DNA of 64,000 bases, taken from NCBI RefSeq assembly GCF_030684675.1, contig NZ_JAUXXZ010000076.1, forward strand, positions 62,001 to 126,000, written 5' to 3'. A model generated the notes under the pieces. That model was not told the DNA's origin. It did not search any database and saw only the letters and a program-made list of their open reading frames with translations. A program made the position numbers and the translations under genes. Source of the DNA: Daejeonella sp. GTDB lineage: Bacteria; Bacteroidota; Bacteroidia; Sphingobacteriales; Sphingobacteriaceae. Every line of letters starts with the position of its first letter. The stretch's first letter is position 1. Below, piece after piece: positions 27,601 to 35,697 of this stretch.

Positions 27601-27825
27601 AAGACAGTTTCTTTAAATTATAACATACCGGCAAAGTTAATTAAGGCCGCCTATATGAGTAATTTAAGTGTGAATGTCTCTGCCCAGAACCTGATTACAT
27701 GGACAAATTATTCTGGAATGGATCCTGAAGTTTCTACCCGTAATAATACTCTAACACCGGGTTTTGACTATTCATCCTACCCGAGATCACCGACCATTGC
27801 ATTTGGTATTAAAGCTGGATTTTAA
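24649..27825 (+). CDS. SusC-like TonB-dependent outer-membrane transporter
   Basis: A 1058-aa SusC/RagA-family porin. The order is: signal peptide (to about residue 38, VFSQQ), a carboxypeptidase-D-regulatory-like domain (TGTVLEAGQPLPGVTVRVKG), the conserved link SSLSEVVVIGYGTVAKPDLT, a plug domain with GAGSLTQSTSPLYVIDGFPV and AIYGSRAANGVILI, and a 22-strand barrel ending in PRSPTIAFGIKAGF. It imports oligosaccharides with its SusD partner, powered by TonB. Alternative starts at 24664 and 24667 would give a shorter n-region. Two operator sites precede it. It is the first gene of an operon with susD-like and the 29681 gene, closed by a terminator at 30772. Confidence 0.95.
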   Translation: MLKIYMMKFKKQRYYPSGAGIVMLLMLFLSFSEQVFSQQLKTVTGTVLEAGQPLPGVTVRVKGSTRGTTTLANGKYSIQAASTETLVFAFLGMETRELVVGNRSTIDVTLLASSSSLSEVVVIGYGTVAKPDLTGSVGVVPMDDMMKAPVGTFAEALAGRVAGVKVNAADGQPGGGINIVIRGAGSLTQSTSPLYVIDGFPVEDPDPASINPEEIESMTILKDASSTAIYGSRAANGVILIQTKRGKVGKSTVNFSSSYGIQTVPKFVDVMSPYEFIKYQTELNPNSATTTAYFAGGKTLEDYRNVEGINFQDYVMQQGNVQNYNLALRGGTEQTKYSISGSLFDQTGSIINTGFNRYSGRVTLDQTISNKIKAGVTANYSGIKQNGQIINQGALTDGNPTAFALARAWLYRPITPNPNDNLLEDAVDDEAMNASDFRVNPLIDLENQYSYNITNLIEGNGYVSYDINKDLTLKSTAGIRHNKLTLERFYNSKTAQGGPSPNNVNGVNGSIDNIFSNSFSNETTLNYKKTFKQDHTITGLGLFAINSINSSRKGYGGRLLPNENLGMDGLDEGLAFNQNSSSSRNTMASYAGRLDYNYKSKYIVTGTFRADGSSKFINHWGYFPGAALAWNMHKEGFFAKIFPGISTSKLRTSYGSNGNNRVGDFDTYARLLQNINGYSFNNSTPIASNYVSAVGNPDLQWEKVNTIDLGYEIGVLKDRITFEVDLYRKTTEDLLLNAILPPSTGFTSAVKNIGKLRNDGLELTLNTVNVQSKNFIWESNFNISFNRNKVMELTRGQRSLNSNSSYVSQFNKPLYVAEIGKPAGMMIGFIWEGNYQYEDFDNPSPGVYILKPSIPTNGAVRNTILPGDIKYRDMNGDGIMNDADLTFIGRGQPIHTGGFSNNFTYKAFNLNVFFQWSYGNDIYNANRLILEGNSNGWANINQFASYSNRWSPTNPTNENYRTRGQGPIGFHSSRVVEDGSFLRMKTVSLNYNIPAKLIKAAYMSNLSVNVSAQNLITWTNYSGMDPEVSTRNNTLTPGFDYSSYPRSPTIAFGIKAGF

Positions 27826-27845
27826 CGAAATTAATTGAAAGAAAA

Positions 27846-29660
27846 ATGAAAATTAAACACTATATACTCGCAACATTGTTCTTAATGAGTCTGGGCTCAT
27901 GTAAGAAATATCTGGCGACAGAACCAACGGATTTCCTGAATCCGGATAATTATTATCAGACTGAAGCCCAATTACAATTTGCCCGTGCAGGTGTCTATGA
28001 TCACCTGGGTGCTGGTGGTTTACATGGTACTTATGCAAGTTATTTACTGGCATGGACCGCAGATGAAGGTTATATGAACAGAGCTACATTGACCACTGGT
28101 CCATGGAACTATTTCTATTCTTCTGCAGATCAATATAATGCAGGATTATGGAATAACCTTTGGTCAGGAATAAATAAGGCTAACGTTTTAATCAAAAATG
28201 TGGATAAGAATACTGCGATTGCACAAGCAAAGCGCGATGCTATCAAAGGGGAGTGCTTATTCTTAAGAGGATACTATTACTTTACTTTGGTGCAATATTT
28301 CGGTGGTGTTCCTTTGAAACTTGAACCAACTTCATCTGTTATTGATGTAGATGCGACAAGAGCATCTGCTAAAGATGTATATGTGCAAATCCTTAAAGAT
28401 ATGGAAGCCGCTGAGAAACTTGTTCCAGGCATCAAAACTTTGGGTTTTGGCGGAGCAGTTAATAAATCAGCGGTTCGCGGTCTTTTGGCAAGAGTAAACT
28501 TGCACATGGCAGGTGAGCCGGTTAAAGATAAAACCCGTTATGCAGAAGCAAGCAAATGGGCCAAAATGGTAATTGATGATGCAGAAGCTGGTCACTCATT
28601 AAATCCAAGTTATCCTGACATCTTCATGAAACTTGCTGGTGATAAATATGATATCAAAGAAAGTATTTGGGAAGTTGAATTTTATGGTAACCGTACCGAC
28701 CAGTATGTTGAAACCGGAAATATTGGCTGGATCAACGGTCCTGCTGCAGGAGTCGCTTCTTCAACAGGAAGAGCAGATGCTTACATGAATATCACTTCTG
28801 AGTTTTATAATGTATTTGAGCCTGGAGATAATCGTAAATGGTTTAGTATCGCTCATTATACTCATACTGCGACTGGTGCTAAAACGATGAGCCTATTGCC
28901 AGTTAATGAAAATGCGATGAATCTTATGAAACCTGGAAAATGGAGAAGGGAATACGAGACCTTATTACCAAAAAGCCCGACGACTACCCCAATCAATATG
29001 GTTCTATTAAGATATTCTGATATTTTGTTAATGTATGCAGAAGCTGAGAATGAATTAAAAGGTCCAACTGCTGATGCAATTGAACAATTCAATAAGGTTA
29101 GAAGAAGAGCCTGGTCAACAGGTATCAAAACGATTGCAGTAACCAATGGAGGTTCAGGTTATACCACCGCTCCAACCGTTACATTCAGTGGAGGAGGTGG
29201 TGCTACTGCAACCGCAACAATTGCAGGAGGCAGAGTGACTGCAATTAACCTTGACCGTGACCCTATGGCAGTTACTTTCTTTAACGAAGGGAAATACACA
29301 ACAGTTCCTACAATTACCATCAGTGGTGGTGGTGGCTCTGGTGCAACTGCAACTGCAACAATCAACAGAGCAACTGATGGAAATCTAAATCCTGCGTCGA
29401 AGGAAGCATTCTTGGCTGCAATTCAGGATGAAAGAATGAGAGAATTTAACTTTGAAAATACAAGAAAGGCTGATCTGCTTCGTTGGGGCATATTCCTGAA
29501 AGTTCATCAGGATATGGGTAATAAATTACAACAGCAAAGCCCGGGACAATTTTTCGTTAAGTATTACTCAAATGTTAGCTCCCGTGATCTTTTGATGCCA
29601 ATTCCAATTAATGAGATGTCTTCAAATTTAAAAATGACTCAAAATCCGGGTTGGGAATAA
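27846..29660 (+). CDS. SusD-like glycan-binding lipoprotein with glycine-rich insertion
   Basis: A 604-aa RagB/SusD-family surface lipoprotein; lipobox MSLGSC with Cys19. The TPR-like core is seen in AIKGECLFLRGYYYFTLVQY, VRGLLARVNLHM, YSDILLMYAEAENELKG and, near the end, ERMREFNFENTRKADLLRWG. Between RRRAWSTG and the DERMREF helix, where related proteins have a short loop, about 80 residues (roughly 431-510) are inserted; they hold two glycine/threonine-rich repeats (see separate entry). SusD binds glycans at the lid of the SusC transporter. The gene follows susC-like by 20 bases. Confidence 0.93.
   Translation: MKIKHYILATLFLMSLGSCKKYLATEPTDFLNPDNYYQTEAQLQFARAGVYDHLGAGGLHGTYASYLLAWTADEGYMNRATLTTGPWNYFYSSADQYNAGLWNNLWSGINKANVLIKNVDKNTAIAQAKRDAIKGECLFLRGYYYFTLVQYFGGVPLKLEPTSSVIDVDATRASAKDVYVQILKDMEAAEKLVPGIKTLGFGGAVNKSAVRGLLARVNLHMAGEPVKDKTRYAEASKWAKMVIDDAEAGHSLNPSYPDIFMKLAGDKYDIKESIWEVEFYGNRTDQYVETGNIGWINGPAAGVASSTGRADAYMNITSEFYNVFEPGDNRKWFSIAHYTHTATGAKTMSLLPVNENAMNLMKPGKWRREYETLLPKSPTTTPINMVLLRYSDILLMYAEAENELKGPTADAIEQFNKVRRRAWSTGIKTIAVTNGGSGYTTAPTVTFSGGGGATATATIAGGRVTAINLDRDPMAVTFFNEGKYTTVPTITISGGGGSGATATATINRATDGNLNPASKEAFLAAIQDERMREFNFENTRKADLLRWGIFLKVHQDMGNKLQQQSPGQFFVKYYSNVSSRDLLMPIPINEMSSNLKMTQNPGWE
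29136..29376 (+). repeat. Two-copy repeat inside the SusD-like gene
   Basis: In-frame imperfect repeat: GSGYTTAPTVTFSGGGG then ATATATI, and about 35 residues later GKYTTVPTITISGGGG then SGATATATI. It is inserted in the SusD core at a loop. Repeats of this kind occur in fibrous beta-rich surface proteins. The inserted segment is not needed for the SusD fold and may add a binding or structural module. Confidence 0.8.
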
Positions 29661-29680
29661 TTTAATATAAAATAGAAATT

Positions 29681-30754
29681 ATGAAACTAAAAATATATAG
29701 TATACTCGCGGTGGCGCTTATTATGGCGTCCTGTGAAAAGCCAGCAATTGAGGCAGACGCGCCGGCATTTGATGTAACTGCCGAAAAAACTACCTATAAA
29801 GCTGGTGAATCTGTTAAATTTATGATTACCGGAGGTGAGGCTCAAACTATATCCTTCTATTCTGGAGAACTGTTGAAAGACTATGCTTCGAGAACAGGCA
29901 GAGTAGCTGATGTAGCTGGAGCTGGTGCAACCCTGGCTTTTACCAGCAGTGTGCAGTTAGGAACTCAGGCTAATCAGGTCACGCTTCTTGCTTCCACAAA
30001 TTTTAATGGTGATTATAGTAGTGTGGCTAAATTAAAGGCTGCAACCTGGGTTGATATTACGAGTCGATTTAAGCTTGGTACAACAACAGCTTTTCTTGCT
30101 TCAGGAACAGTTGATGTATCTGATCTTATTGTAGCAGGTAAACCAATCTATTTTGCTTTTCGCTATAATACCAAGAAGCAGGCTATCAATGGTATCGCCC
30201 GTCAGTGGTTCATTCAGTCTTTTACTTTAAGTAGTAAAAAATTGCTTGATAATACCCTTGCTTTGACTATTGCAGACCAGGCAAGCACAGGATTTAGAAT
30301 TGTGGACGATTTGAAAGACAAAGCTCCTGCTTTATCTTCAATAACAGCGACCAGATTAACCCTTCAGGCCAATACTTATCTGCATGCAGGTTTACCTCAA
30401 TTTGATCCGGCTAATCCAATTTTTGATCCTAAGAATCCAATCTATGATCCTCGCGATCCTGCATATCAACCGACTGCTGTCTTTAAGCCATTTGTGCCTT
30501 TTGATCCGGCAAGTCCGAACAATGATCCTGAAAGTGAGCATTGGGCTGTTAGTAAAGCTATAAGTATTGATAAGGTTGATCTTGGACCTGATTGGTCATC
30601 AGCTATCAAAGGTCTAACCAATCCTGTTTTAACAGAGTTCCGTTATGCTTATGCAAAGGCCGGTACATATAAAGCTACCTTTGTTGCCGCTAACGGTAAT
30701 ATAGATCAGCAAAAAGTTATAACCAAGGAGATTACAATTACAATAACTCCTTAA
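29681..30754 (+). CDS. SusCD-associated lipoprotein, DUF5017/SusE-like
   Basis: A 357-aa lipoprotein (lipobox IMASC, Cys18) with an Ig-like N-terminal domain (FDVTAEKTTYKAGESVKFMI) and a middle beta-rich domain. It is the third gene of the SusCD operon (20-base gap), the slot for SusE/F-type surface glycan-binding proteins; DUF5017 is the closest family that I recognise. Residues about 241-284 are an unusual run of [F/Y]DPxxP units (FDPANPIFDPKNPIYDP and on). The protein ends in a strand EITITITP. The role inferred is glycan capture at the cell surface. Confidence 0.75.
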   Translation: MKLKIYSILAVALIMASCEKPAIEADAPAFDVTAEKTTYKAGESVKFMITGGEAQTISFYSGELLKDYASRTGRVADVAGAGATLAFTSSVQLGTQANQVTLLASTNFNGDYSSVAKLKAATWVDITSRFKLGTTTAFLASGTVDVSDLIVAGKPIYFAFRYNTKKQAINGIARQWFIQSFTLSSKKLLDNTLALTIADQASTGFRIVDDLKDKAPALSSITATRLTLQANTYLHAGLPQFDPANPIFDPKNPIYDPRDPAYQPTAVFKPFVPFDPASPNNDPESEHWAVSKAISIDKVDLGPDWSSAIKGLTNPVLTEFRYAYAKAGTYKATFVAANGNIDQQKVITKEITITITP

Positions 30755-30771
30755 TTTGATTTAAATCAGAT

Positions 30772-30814
30772 AAAAGGATTAATCCGCATTTGTGGGTTAA
30801 TCCTTTTATTTTTA
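30772..30814 (+). terminator. Rho-independent terminator of the SusCD operon
   Basis: AAAAGGATTAATCC and GGGTTAATCCTTTT form a stem of about 14 bp (one G-T pair) with an 8-base loop, followed by ATTTTTAT. It lies 18 bases after the stop of the 29681 gene and separates it from the hydrolase genes. It also shows that an upstream start for the next gene, inside the stem, is not real. Confidence 0.85.
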
Positions 30815-30846
30815 TAATACATCCCGAAAATTTAAAATCAGAGGAT

Positions 30847-31947
30847 ATGACTTTGATCTCAAAATTTCTTTTGATCCTGTTTTTAACTTTTAATTTTTGG
30901 CGAGCTCAGGCTTGGCAGGAATTAAATTTTGTAAAAGAAATAAGGGATCTGCCAGCTAAAAGTTCTGCTTCGCATGAAAAGATAAGACAGCAGATCTTGC
31001 GAAATATGGAAAAGGCGATGGGCAAGCTTCCTGATCGTTCAAATTTACCCGCTTTTGATATTCAGATCATTGACAGTGTAATGGAGAATAGATTTATCCG
31101 GTATACACTTAGTTTTGTCGTTGCCGAAAAGGAACGATTACCTGTTTATCTGTATGTGCCAAAACAAAGAGGTAGTATCCAAAGAATTCCGGCTATGCTT
31201 GTTTTGCATGGAACAAGTATACTAGGAAAAGGTGTTGTAGATGGTCAGGGGCCTCTCCCAAACCGGGCACACGCCCGTGAACTTGCAGAACGTGGCTATG
31301 TTGTTATTGCACCGGATTACCCGAGTTTTGGTGATTTGAAGGATCATAATTTTGATACCGACAGATATGAATCAGCCACGATGCAGGCCATATTTAATCA
31401 TATGCGTTGTGTTGATCTTCTGCAAAGCAGGCCGGATGTAGATCCAGAAAATATCGGTGTCATCGGTCATTCACTAGGTGGACATAATGCCATGTTTGTT
31501 GCCGCATTTGATAACCGTTTAAAGGTAGCTGTTTCAAGCAGTGGCTGGACACAGTTTGAATACTATTATATTGGAGAAGAAGGTTCTAAGAAGTATGGTG
31601 GAAGACTTGGTCCCTGGGCTCAAACAAGGTATATGCCGCTCATACGCACAAAATATAAACTGGATGCTAAACTGATTCCCTTCAATTTTGATGATATTAT
31701 AACAGCTATTGCTCCAAGGGTATTTTTCTCTGTATCACCTCTCAAGGATGCAAACTTTGATGTAAATGGGGTGAGAGAGGGTATTTCACTGGCTGAAAAA
31801 GTTTACAATAATTTGGGAGTAGTGAATATGCTTCAGGTGCGTTATCCGGATGCTGGTCACGATTTTCCGGTTGAAAATCGCAAAGAGGTTTATGGCTTTT
31901 TAGATAGAACGCTTGGACATACGCCATTATATGCCCCTGTAAAGTAA
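30847..31947 (+). CDS. Exported alpha/beta hydrolase (esterase-like), tandem copy 1
   Basis: A 366-aa secreted hydrolase of the dienelactone-hydrolase/acetyl-xylan-esterase-like type. The signal starts at the ATG at 30847 (MTLISKFLLILFLTFNFW). The nucleophile elbow is GHSLGGH, with an upstream oxyanion motif PAMLVLHGTSILGKG; the acid and His are probably in SVSPLKDANFD and PDAGHDFPVENR. It matches the next gene along its whole length, so the pair is a tandem duplication. Likely work is deacylation or ester removal from a glycan or its breakdown products; the substrate is unknown. Confidence 0.83.
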   Translation: MTLISKFLLILFLTFNFWRAQAWQELNFVKEIRDLPAKSSASHEKIRQQILRNMEKAMGKLPDRSNLPAFDIQIIDSVMENRFIRYTLSFVVAEKERLPVYLYVPKQRGSIQRIPAMLVLHGTSILGKGVVDGQGPLPNRAHARELAERGYVVIAPDYPSFGDLKDHNFDTDRYESATMQAIFNHMRCVDLLQSRPDVDPENIGVIGHSLGGHNAMFVAAFDNRLKVAVSSSGWTQFEYYYIGEEGSKKYGGRLGPWAQTRYMPLIRTKYKLDAKLIPFNFDDIITAIAPRVFFSVSPLKDANFDVNGVREGISLAEKVYNNLGVVNMLQVRYPDAGHDFPVENRKEVYGFLDRTLGHTPLYAPVK

Positions 31948-31996
31948 TTAGTTTCTAATTTTTTGATTATATATTTATTAAAATTATTTCCATCCT

Positions 31997-33082
31997 ATGA
32001 TAAAATCGAAAAGCCGTCAAATTGCAGGTATCAGACCAATTTTTATCATTCTCTTTTTACTCTTTCCTGCCTTAACAATTGCTCAGGAAAACATTGTTCA
32101 TGGAGATCATCAAAAGTATAGAAAGGAAATACTGCATAATATGCAGAAGGTAATGGGTAAATTACCCAAGCGGACAGCTTTTAAACGTTCTGATATCCAG
32201 GTAATTGACAGTATTAAGGAGGCGAGTTTCATTCGTTATAATATCCTTTTTACTGTCGAAAATAATGAGGTTCTTCCTTTATATCTGTATGTTCCGATAC
32301 AAACAGGTACTCCAAAAAAATTGCCGGCTATGCTGGTTTTACATGAGACTGATCCATTGGGAAGAAAGGCTGTTGATGGACAGGGAAATAAAGCTAATCG
32401 CTCACATGCCAGAGAACTTGTTCAGCGGGGATACATTGTTATCGCTCCTGATTTCCCAAGCTTTGGTGATACTAAAGATTATAATTTCGATACTGATCGT
32501 TATAAATCAGGTACCATGAAAGGTATTTTTAACCACATGCGTTGTATTGATTTGCTTCAAAGCAGAGCTGATGTGGATTCCGATAATATTGGAGTGTTAG
32601 GGCATTCTCTTGGCGGACATAATTCCATATTCCTGGCTGCCATGGATGAGCGCATAAAAGTGTCTGTTAGCAGCTGCGGATGGACACAACTTGATTTTTA
32701 CAATATTGGAGCCGAGGCTGAAAAGAAATATGGGGGAAGACTTGGCCCCTGGGCTCAAACCCGCTATATGCCATTATTGAGAACAAAGTATAATCTCGAA
32801 AATAAAAAGGTTCCTTTCGATTTCAATCTGATGATTTCAGCAATAGCCCCAAGGGCATTCTTTTCAGTTTCTCCAAGCAGGGACGCTAATTTTGATTATA
32901 AAGGAGTTCAGGCAGGAATTGCATTGGTAGAACCGATTTACCGCAATCTCAATTCATTAGATAAACTGCAGGTACGATATCCTGATGATGAACACGATTT
33001 TCCTCTCGAAAATCGTAAAGAAGCCTATGCTTTTATTGATAAAATACTGGGTCATACACCCAGATATACTGAATTTAAATAA
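31997..33082 (+). CDS. Exported alpha/beta hydrolase (esterase-like), tandem copy 2
   Basis: A 361-aa paralogue of the previous gene (shared RYMPL(I/L)RTKY, GGRLGPWAQT, KDxNFDTDRY and catalytic GHSLGGHN). It has its own signal peptide ending LTIAQ and the catalytic His region DDEHDFPLENRKEAY. Spacing to copy 1 is 49 bases and to the amidohydrolase downstream 17 bases, so one operon is likely. Differences cluster in the N-terminal 60 residues. Both copies keep Ser, acid and His, so both should be active. Confidence 0.83.
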   Translation: MIKSKSRQIAGIRPIFIILFLLFPALTIAQENIVHGDHQKYRKEILHNMQKVMGKLPKRTAFKRSDIQVIDSIKEASFIRYNILFTVENNEVLPLYLYVPIQTGTPKKLPAMLVLHETDPLGRKAVDGQGNKANRSHARELVQRGYIVIAPDFPSFGDTKDYNFDTDRYKSGTMKGIFNHMRCIDLLQSRADVDSDNIGVLGHSLGGHNSIFLAAMDERIKVSVSSCGWTQLDFYNIGAEAEKKYGGRLGPWAQTRYMPLLRTKYNLENKKVPFDFNLMISAIAPRAFFSVSPSRDANFDYKGVQAGIALVEPIYRNLNSLDKLQVRYPDDEHDFPLENRKEAYAFIDKILGHTPRYTEFK

Positions 33083-33099
33083 TATAATCAGCTTCCGGA

Positions 33100-34098
33100 A
33101 TGCTTAAAAAAGAATACTCAAGACGTGAATTTATAATCAAAAATTCACTTGCTGGACTCGGTGCAGCCCTAACTATGGGATATGTTCCTTCCCTGATTGC
33201 AAATACTCTGGATCAGAATGCGGTTTTGGATCTTAGAAATGCTGCGGAGCCAATTATTGATATACACCAGCATACAGATTATAGTGGAAGATCAAATGAT
33301 CTGCTGATACCTCATCAGCGTGCAATGGGAGTAACTAAAACAATTCTATTGCCTGCAGGTCGTCCGCTTAGTTATGGCTCGACCTATTATGGCTATAGCA
33401 ATGGACTGCAGGCTAAAGCTACCGGTAATGAAGTATGCTATCAATTTGCAAAAGCTCATTCTGATGAATTTATTTTCGGGGCAAATGAAGTTCCGGATAT
33501 GCCGGGTGCATTACAGGAAATTGAAAAATATCTGAAGCTTGGTGCTCCTGTTATCGGAGAGCTCAAATTCGGACTCGATTGTGATTCTCCGGCAATGCAA
33601 AGTATTTATGAACTGGCAACTTCTTATAATGTTCCTGTTCTGATGCACTGGCAGCACAATATGTATAATAGGGGTATTGAACGTTTCCATACCATGCTGA
33701 AGAAATATCCAAAAGTGAATTTTATAGGTCATGCGCAAACCTGGTGGGCAGATATCGATAAGAATCACATCGATCAGAATATTTTATATCCTAAGGGTAA
33801 TGTCAGCAGGGGCGGACTTACAGATCGTCTGCTTACTGAATATCCAAATATGTTTGGTGATTTTTCAGCAGGTTCCGGATTAGGCTCTCTGACCAGAGAT
33901 GAGGATCATGCCCGTGGATTTTTAGAACGTCATCAGGATAAATTGCTTTTTGGAAGTGATTGCTCTGATTCAGAGGGTACCGGAAAATCCTGCCTTGGGG
34001 CTAATATCATACTTGCTATCCGTAAATTAGCTCCCAATAAAGCTATCGAGCGAAAAATTCTTTACGGGAACGCCCAAAAACTATTCAAACTTTCATAA
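33100..34098 (+). CDS. Tat-exported amidohydrolase-2 family protein
   Basis: A 332-aa TIM-barrel hydrolase (PF04909) with a twin-arginine signal (SRREFIIKNSLAGLG). The metal motif is IIDIHQHTD (HxH). Further ligands are VPVLMHWQHN and NFIGHAQTWWAD, with the barrel-end Asp in LLFGSDCSD. The family hydrolyses or decarboxylates small cyclic acids and lactones. It is downstream of the two esterase-like genes and upstream of a ceramidase-fold gene, in one operon. Lactone opening of an oxidised sugar would fit the locus, but this is inference. Confidence 0.85.
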   Translation: MLKKEYSRREFIIKNSLAGLGAALTMGYVPSLIANTLDQNAVLDLRNAAEPIIDIHQHTDYSGRSNDLLIPHQRAMGVTKTILLPAGRPLSYGSTYYGYSNGLQAKATGNEVCYQFAKAHSDEFIFGANEVPDMPGALQEIEKYLKLGAPVIGELKFGLDCDSPAMQSIYELATSYNVPVLMHWQHNMYNRGIERFHTMLKKYPKVNFIGHAQTWWADIDKNHIDQNILYPKGNVSRGGLTDRLLTEYPNMFGDFSAGSGLGSLTRDEDHARGFLERHQDKLLFGSDCSDSEGTGKSCLGANIILAIRKLAPNKAIERKILYGNAQKLFKLS

Positions 34099-34142
34099 GC
34101 TTACGTTAATTCTTAATTACTAAATACCTTAAAACATTCAGA

Positions 34143-35516
34143 ATGAAAATTTCAATCATTAATCTGCTTATAGTTATATTGACACTCATAAATCCGGTTC
34201 AGGCACAAAATACTGCTAGCCTTGAATGGAAAGCCGGTGTTGGCAAGGCAGATATTACCCCGAAGATGGCAATGCCTATGGCAGGTTTTGCTTCCCGTAC
34301 CCACTCATCAGAAGGTACTTTGCATCCGCTGTGGGCAAAGGCTCTGGCTCTCGAAGATTCAAAAGGAAATAAGGCTGTAATGATCAGTTCTGATCTTTTG
34401 GGTTTTCCTAAAGATGTATCCGACAGGATCAGAGACCGGATAAAATCAAAATATGGATTAGATCGTGCTCAAATTTTACTTAACAGTTCCCATACCCATT
34501 CAGGACCTGTAATTGGGGATGCTCTGATGGATATTTATGTTCTTGATAATCAGCAGATTGAAAGTATTAAACAATACACCAAAATTTTGGAGGATCAGAT
34601 TGTAAATATGGTTGGTGAGGCTCTGAAGAATATGGAACCTGCAGGGCTTTATGCTCAGAATGGGGTTACACGATTTCAGGTAAACCGCCGGAACAATGCA
34701 GCAAATTTACTTACTCAGCTTACTGAACTGCAAGGCCCTAATGATTATGCCGTACCGGTTATCAAAGTTATGAATGCAAAAGGGGATATCAAGGCAATTG
34801 CTTTTGGATATGCCTGTCATCCAACAGTTTTAAGTGGTTATGACTGGTCGGGTGATTATCCGGGATTTACCCAGATAGAGCTTGAAAAAGCTTATCCGGG
34901 AGCCACTGCGCTTTTTTTCCAAAGTGCAGGCGCTGATCAGAATCCTTTGCCAAGACATACTGTCCCTTTGGCTAAGCAATATGGAAAGGAACTGGCTGCA
35001 GCAGTGGAGCGGGTACTGGAAGAAGATATGAGAAAATTGCCTTCAGGTTTGATTACAAGTTATTCAGAATTGGACCTTCCGCTGGCAACTCCACCAACTG
35101 AGGCAGAATATACAAAATTCATAAGCTCTACTACTGTTCCTTACCAAAAGAGATGGGCCGAACGTATGAGGGGGAAGATCAGATCAGGAGAAAAATTAAT
35201 AAGATCTTACCCATATCCTGTTCAGGTATGGTCCATTGGTGATCAGCCCATTGTGAGCCTCGGAGGTGAACTTCTCATTGAATATGCTATAAAAATTAAA
35301 CAAATGCTGGGTGCTGATGCATTTGTATATGGATATTCAAACGATGTAATGGCCTATGTCCCTTCATCACTTGTGCTAAAGGAAGGCTCTTACGAAGGAG
35401 AATCTCACACTGTTTATGGTCTGCCTTCCAAATGGCAGGTAGGTATCGAAACAAGGATATTGAATGAGGTAATTAAATTGTCTGAGAAGAACGGTCTGAT
35501 TAAAAATGGTAAGTAG
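34143..35516 (+). CDS. Exported neutral-ceramidase-fold hydrolase (copy 1)
   Basis: A 457-aa secreted protein (signal to about residue 22, PVQAQ) with the N-terminal catalytic domain of neutral/alkaline ceramidases (PF04734). Seen are GVGKADITPKMAMPMAGFAS, the zinc motif SSHTHSGP, YACHPTVLSG and a C-terminal GGELLIEYA with YGYSNDVMAYVPS. The zinc ligands known in the family (two His, Glu, Tyr) have candidates here. The C-terminal Ig domain of true ceramidases is missing, which is normal for the many bacterial single-domain relatives found in glycan loci. The substrate is probably an amide or ester other than ceramide; unknown. Confidence 0.82.
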   Translation: MKISIINLLIVILTLINPVQAQNTASLEWKAGVGKADITPKMAMPMAGFASRTHSSEGTLHPLWAKALALEDSKGNKAVMISSDLLGFPKDVSDRIRDRIKSKYGLDRAQILLNSSHTHSGPVIGDALMDIYVLDNQQIESIKQYTKILEDQIVNMVGEALKNMEPAGLYAQNGVTRFQVNRRNNAANLLTQLTELQGPNDYAVPVIKVMNAKGDIKAIAFGYACHPTVLSGYDWSGDYPGFTQIELEKAYPGATALFFQSAGADQNPLPRHTVPLAKQYGKELAAAVERVLEEDMRKLPSGLITSYSELDLPLATPPTEAEYTKFISSTTVPYQKRWAERMRGKIRSGEKLIRSYPYPVQVWSIGDQPIVSLGGELLIEYAIKIKQMLGADAFVYGYSNDVMAYVPSSLVLKEGSYEGESHTVYGLPSKWQVGIETRILNEVIKLSEKNGLIKNGK

Positions 35517-35663
35517 GGATGGAATAGGGAATAGATAGTAGGGAATAGGAAATAGAAAAGGGTCAACAGGTAGCGGGTCATATAATTCAAAATCCTTGTT
35601 TTATTATTTCGAGGCACTATATTACTCTTGGTTAAGAATTCAGAATGAAATCTCCTATATTTA

Positions 35664-35677
35664 CGTGTACGTAAACG
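35664..35677. promoter_or_regulatory. LacI-type operator site 6
   Basis: CGTGTACGTAAACG, after TATATTTA. It lies 20 bases before the preferred ATG of the DUF1080 gene, so the transcript would have a very short leader. Confidence 0.75.
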
Positions 35678-35697
35678 GAAAATTTAATGAAAAAAAA

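Noticed and set aside
30790-30846. Upstream start of the first esterase-like gene
   Set aside because: It begins inside the terminator stem at 30772-30814, while the ATG at 30847 starts a clean signal peptide.
35596-35697. Upstream extension of the DUF1080 gene
   Set aside because: It starts with a non-ATG codon, runs through the operator site at 35664 and lacks signal-peptide features.
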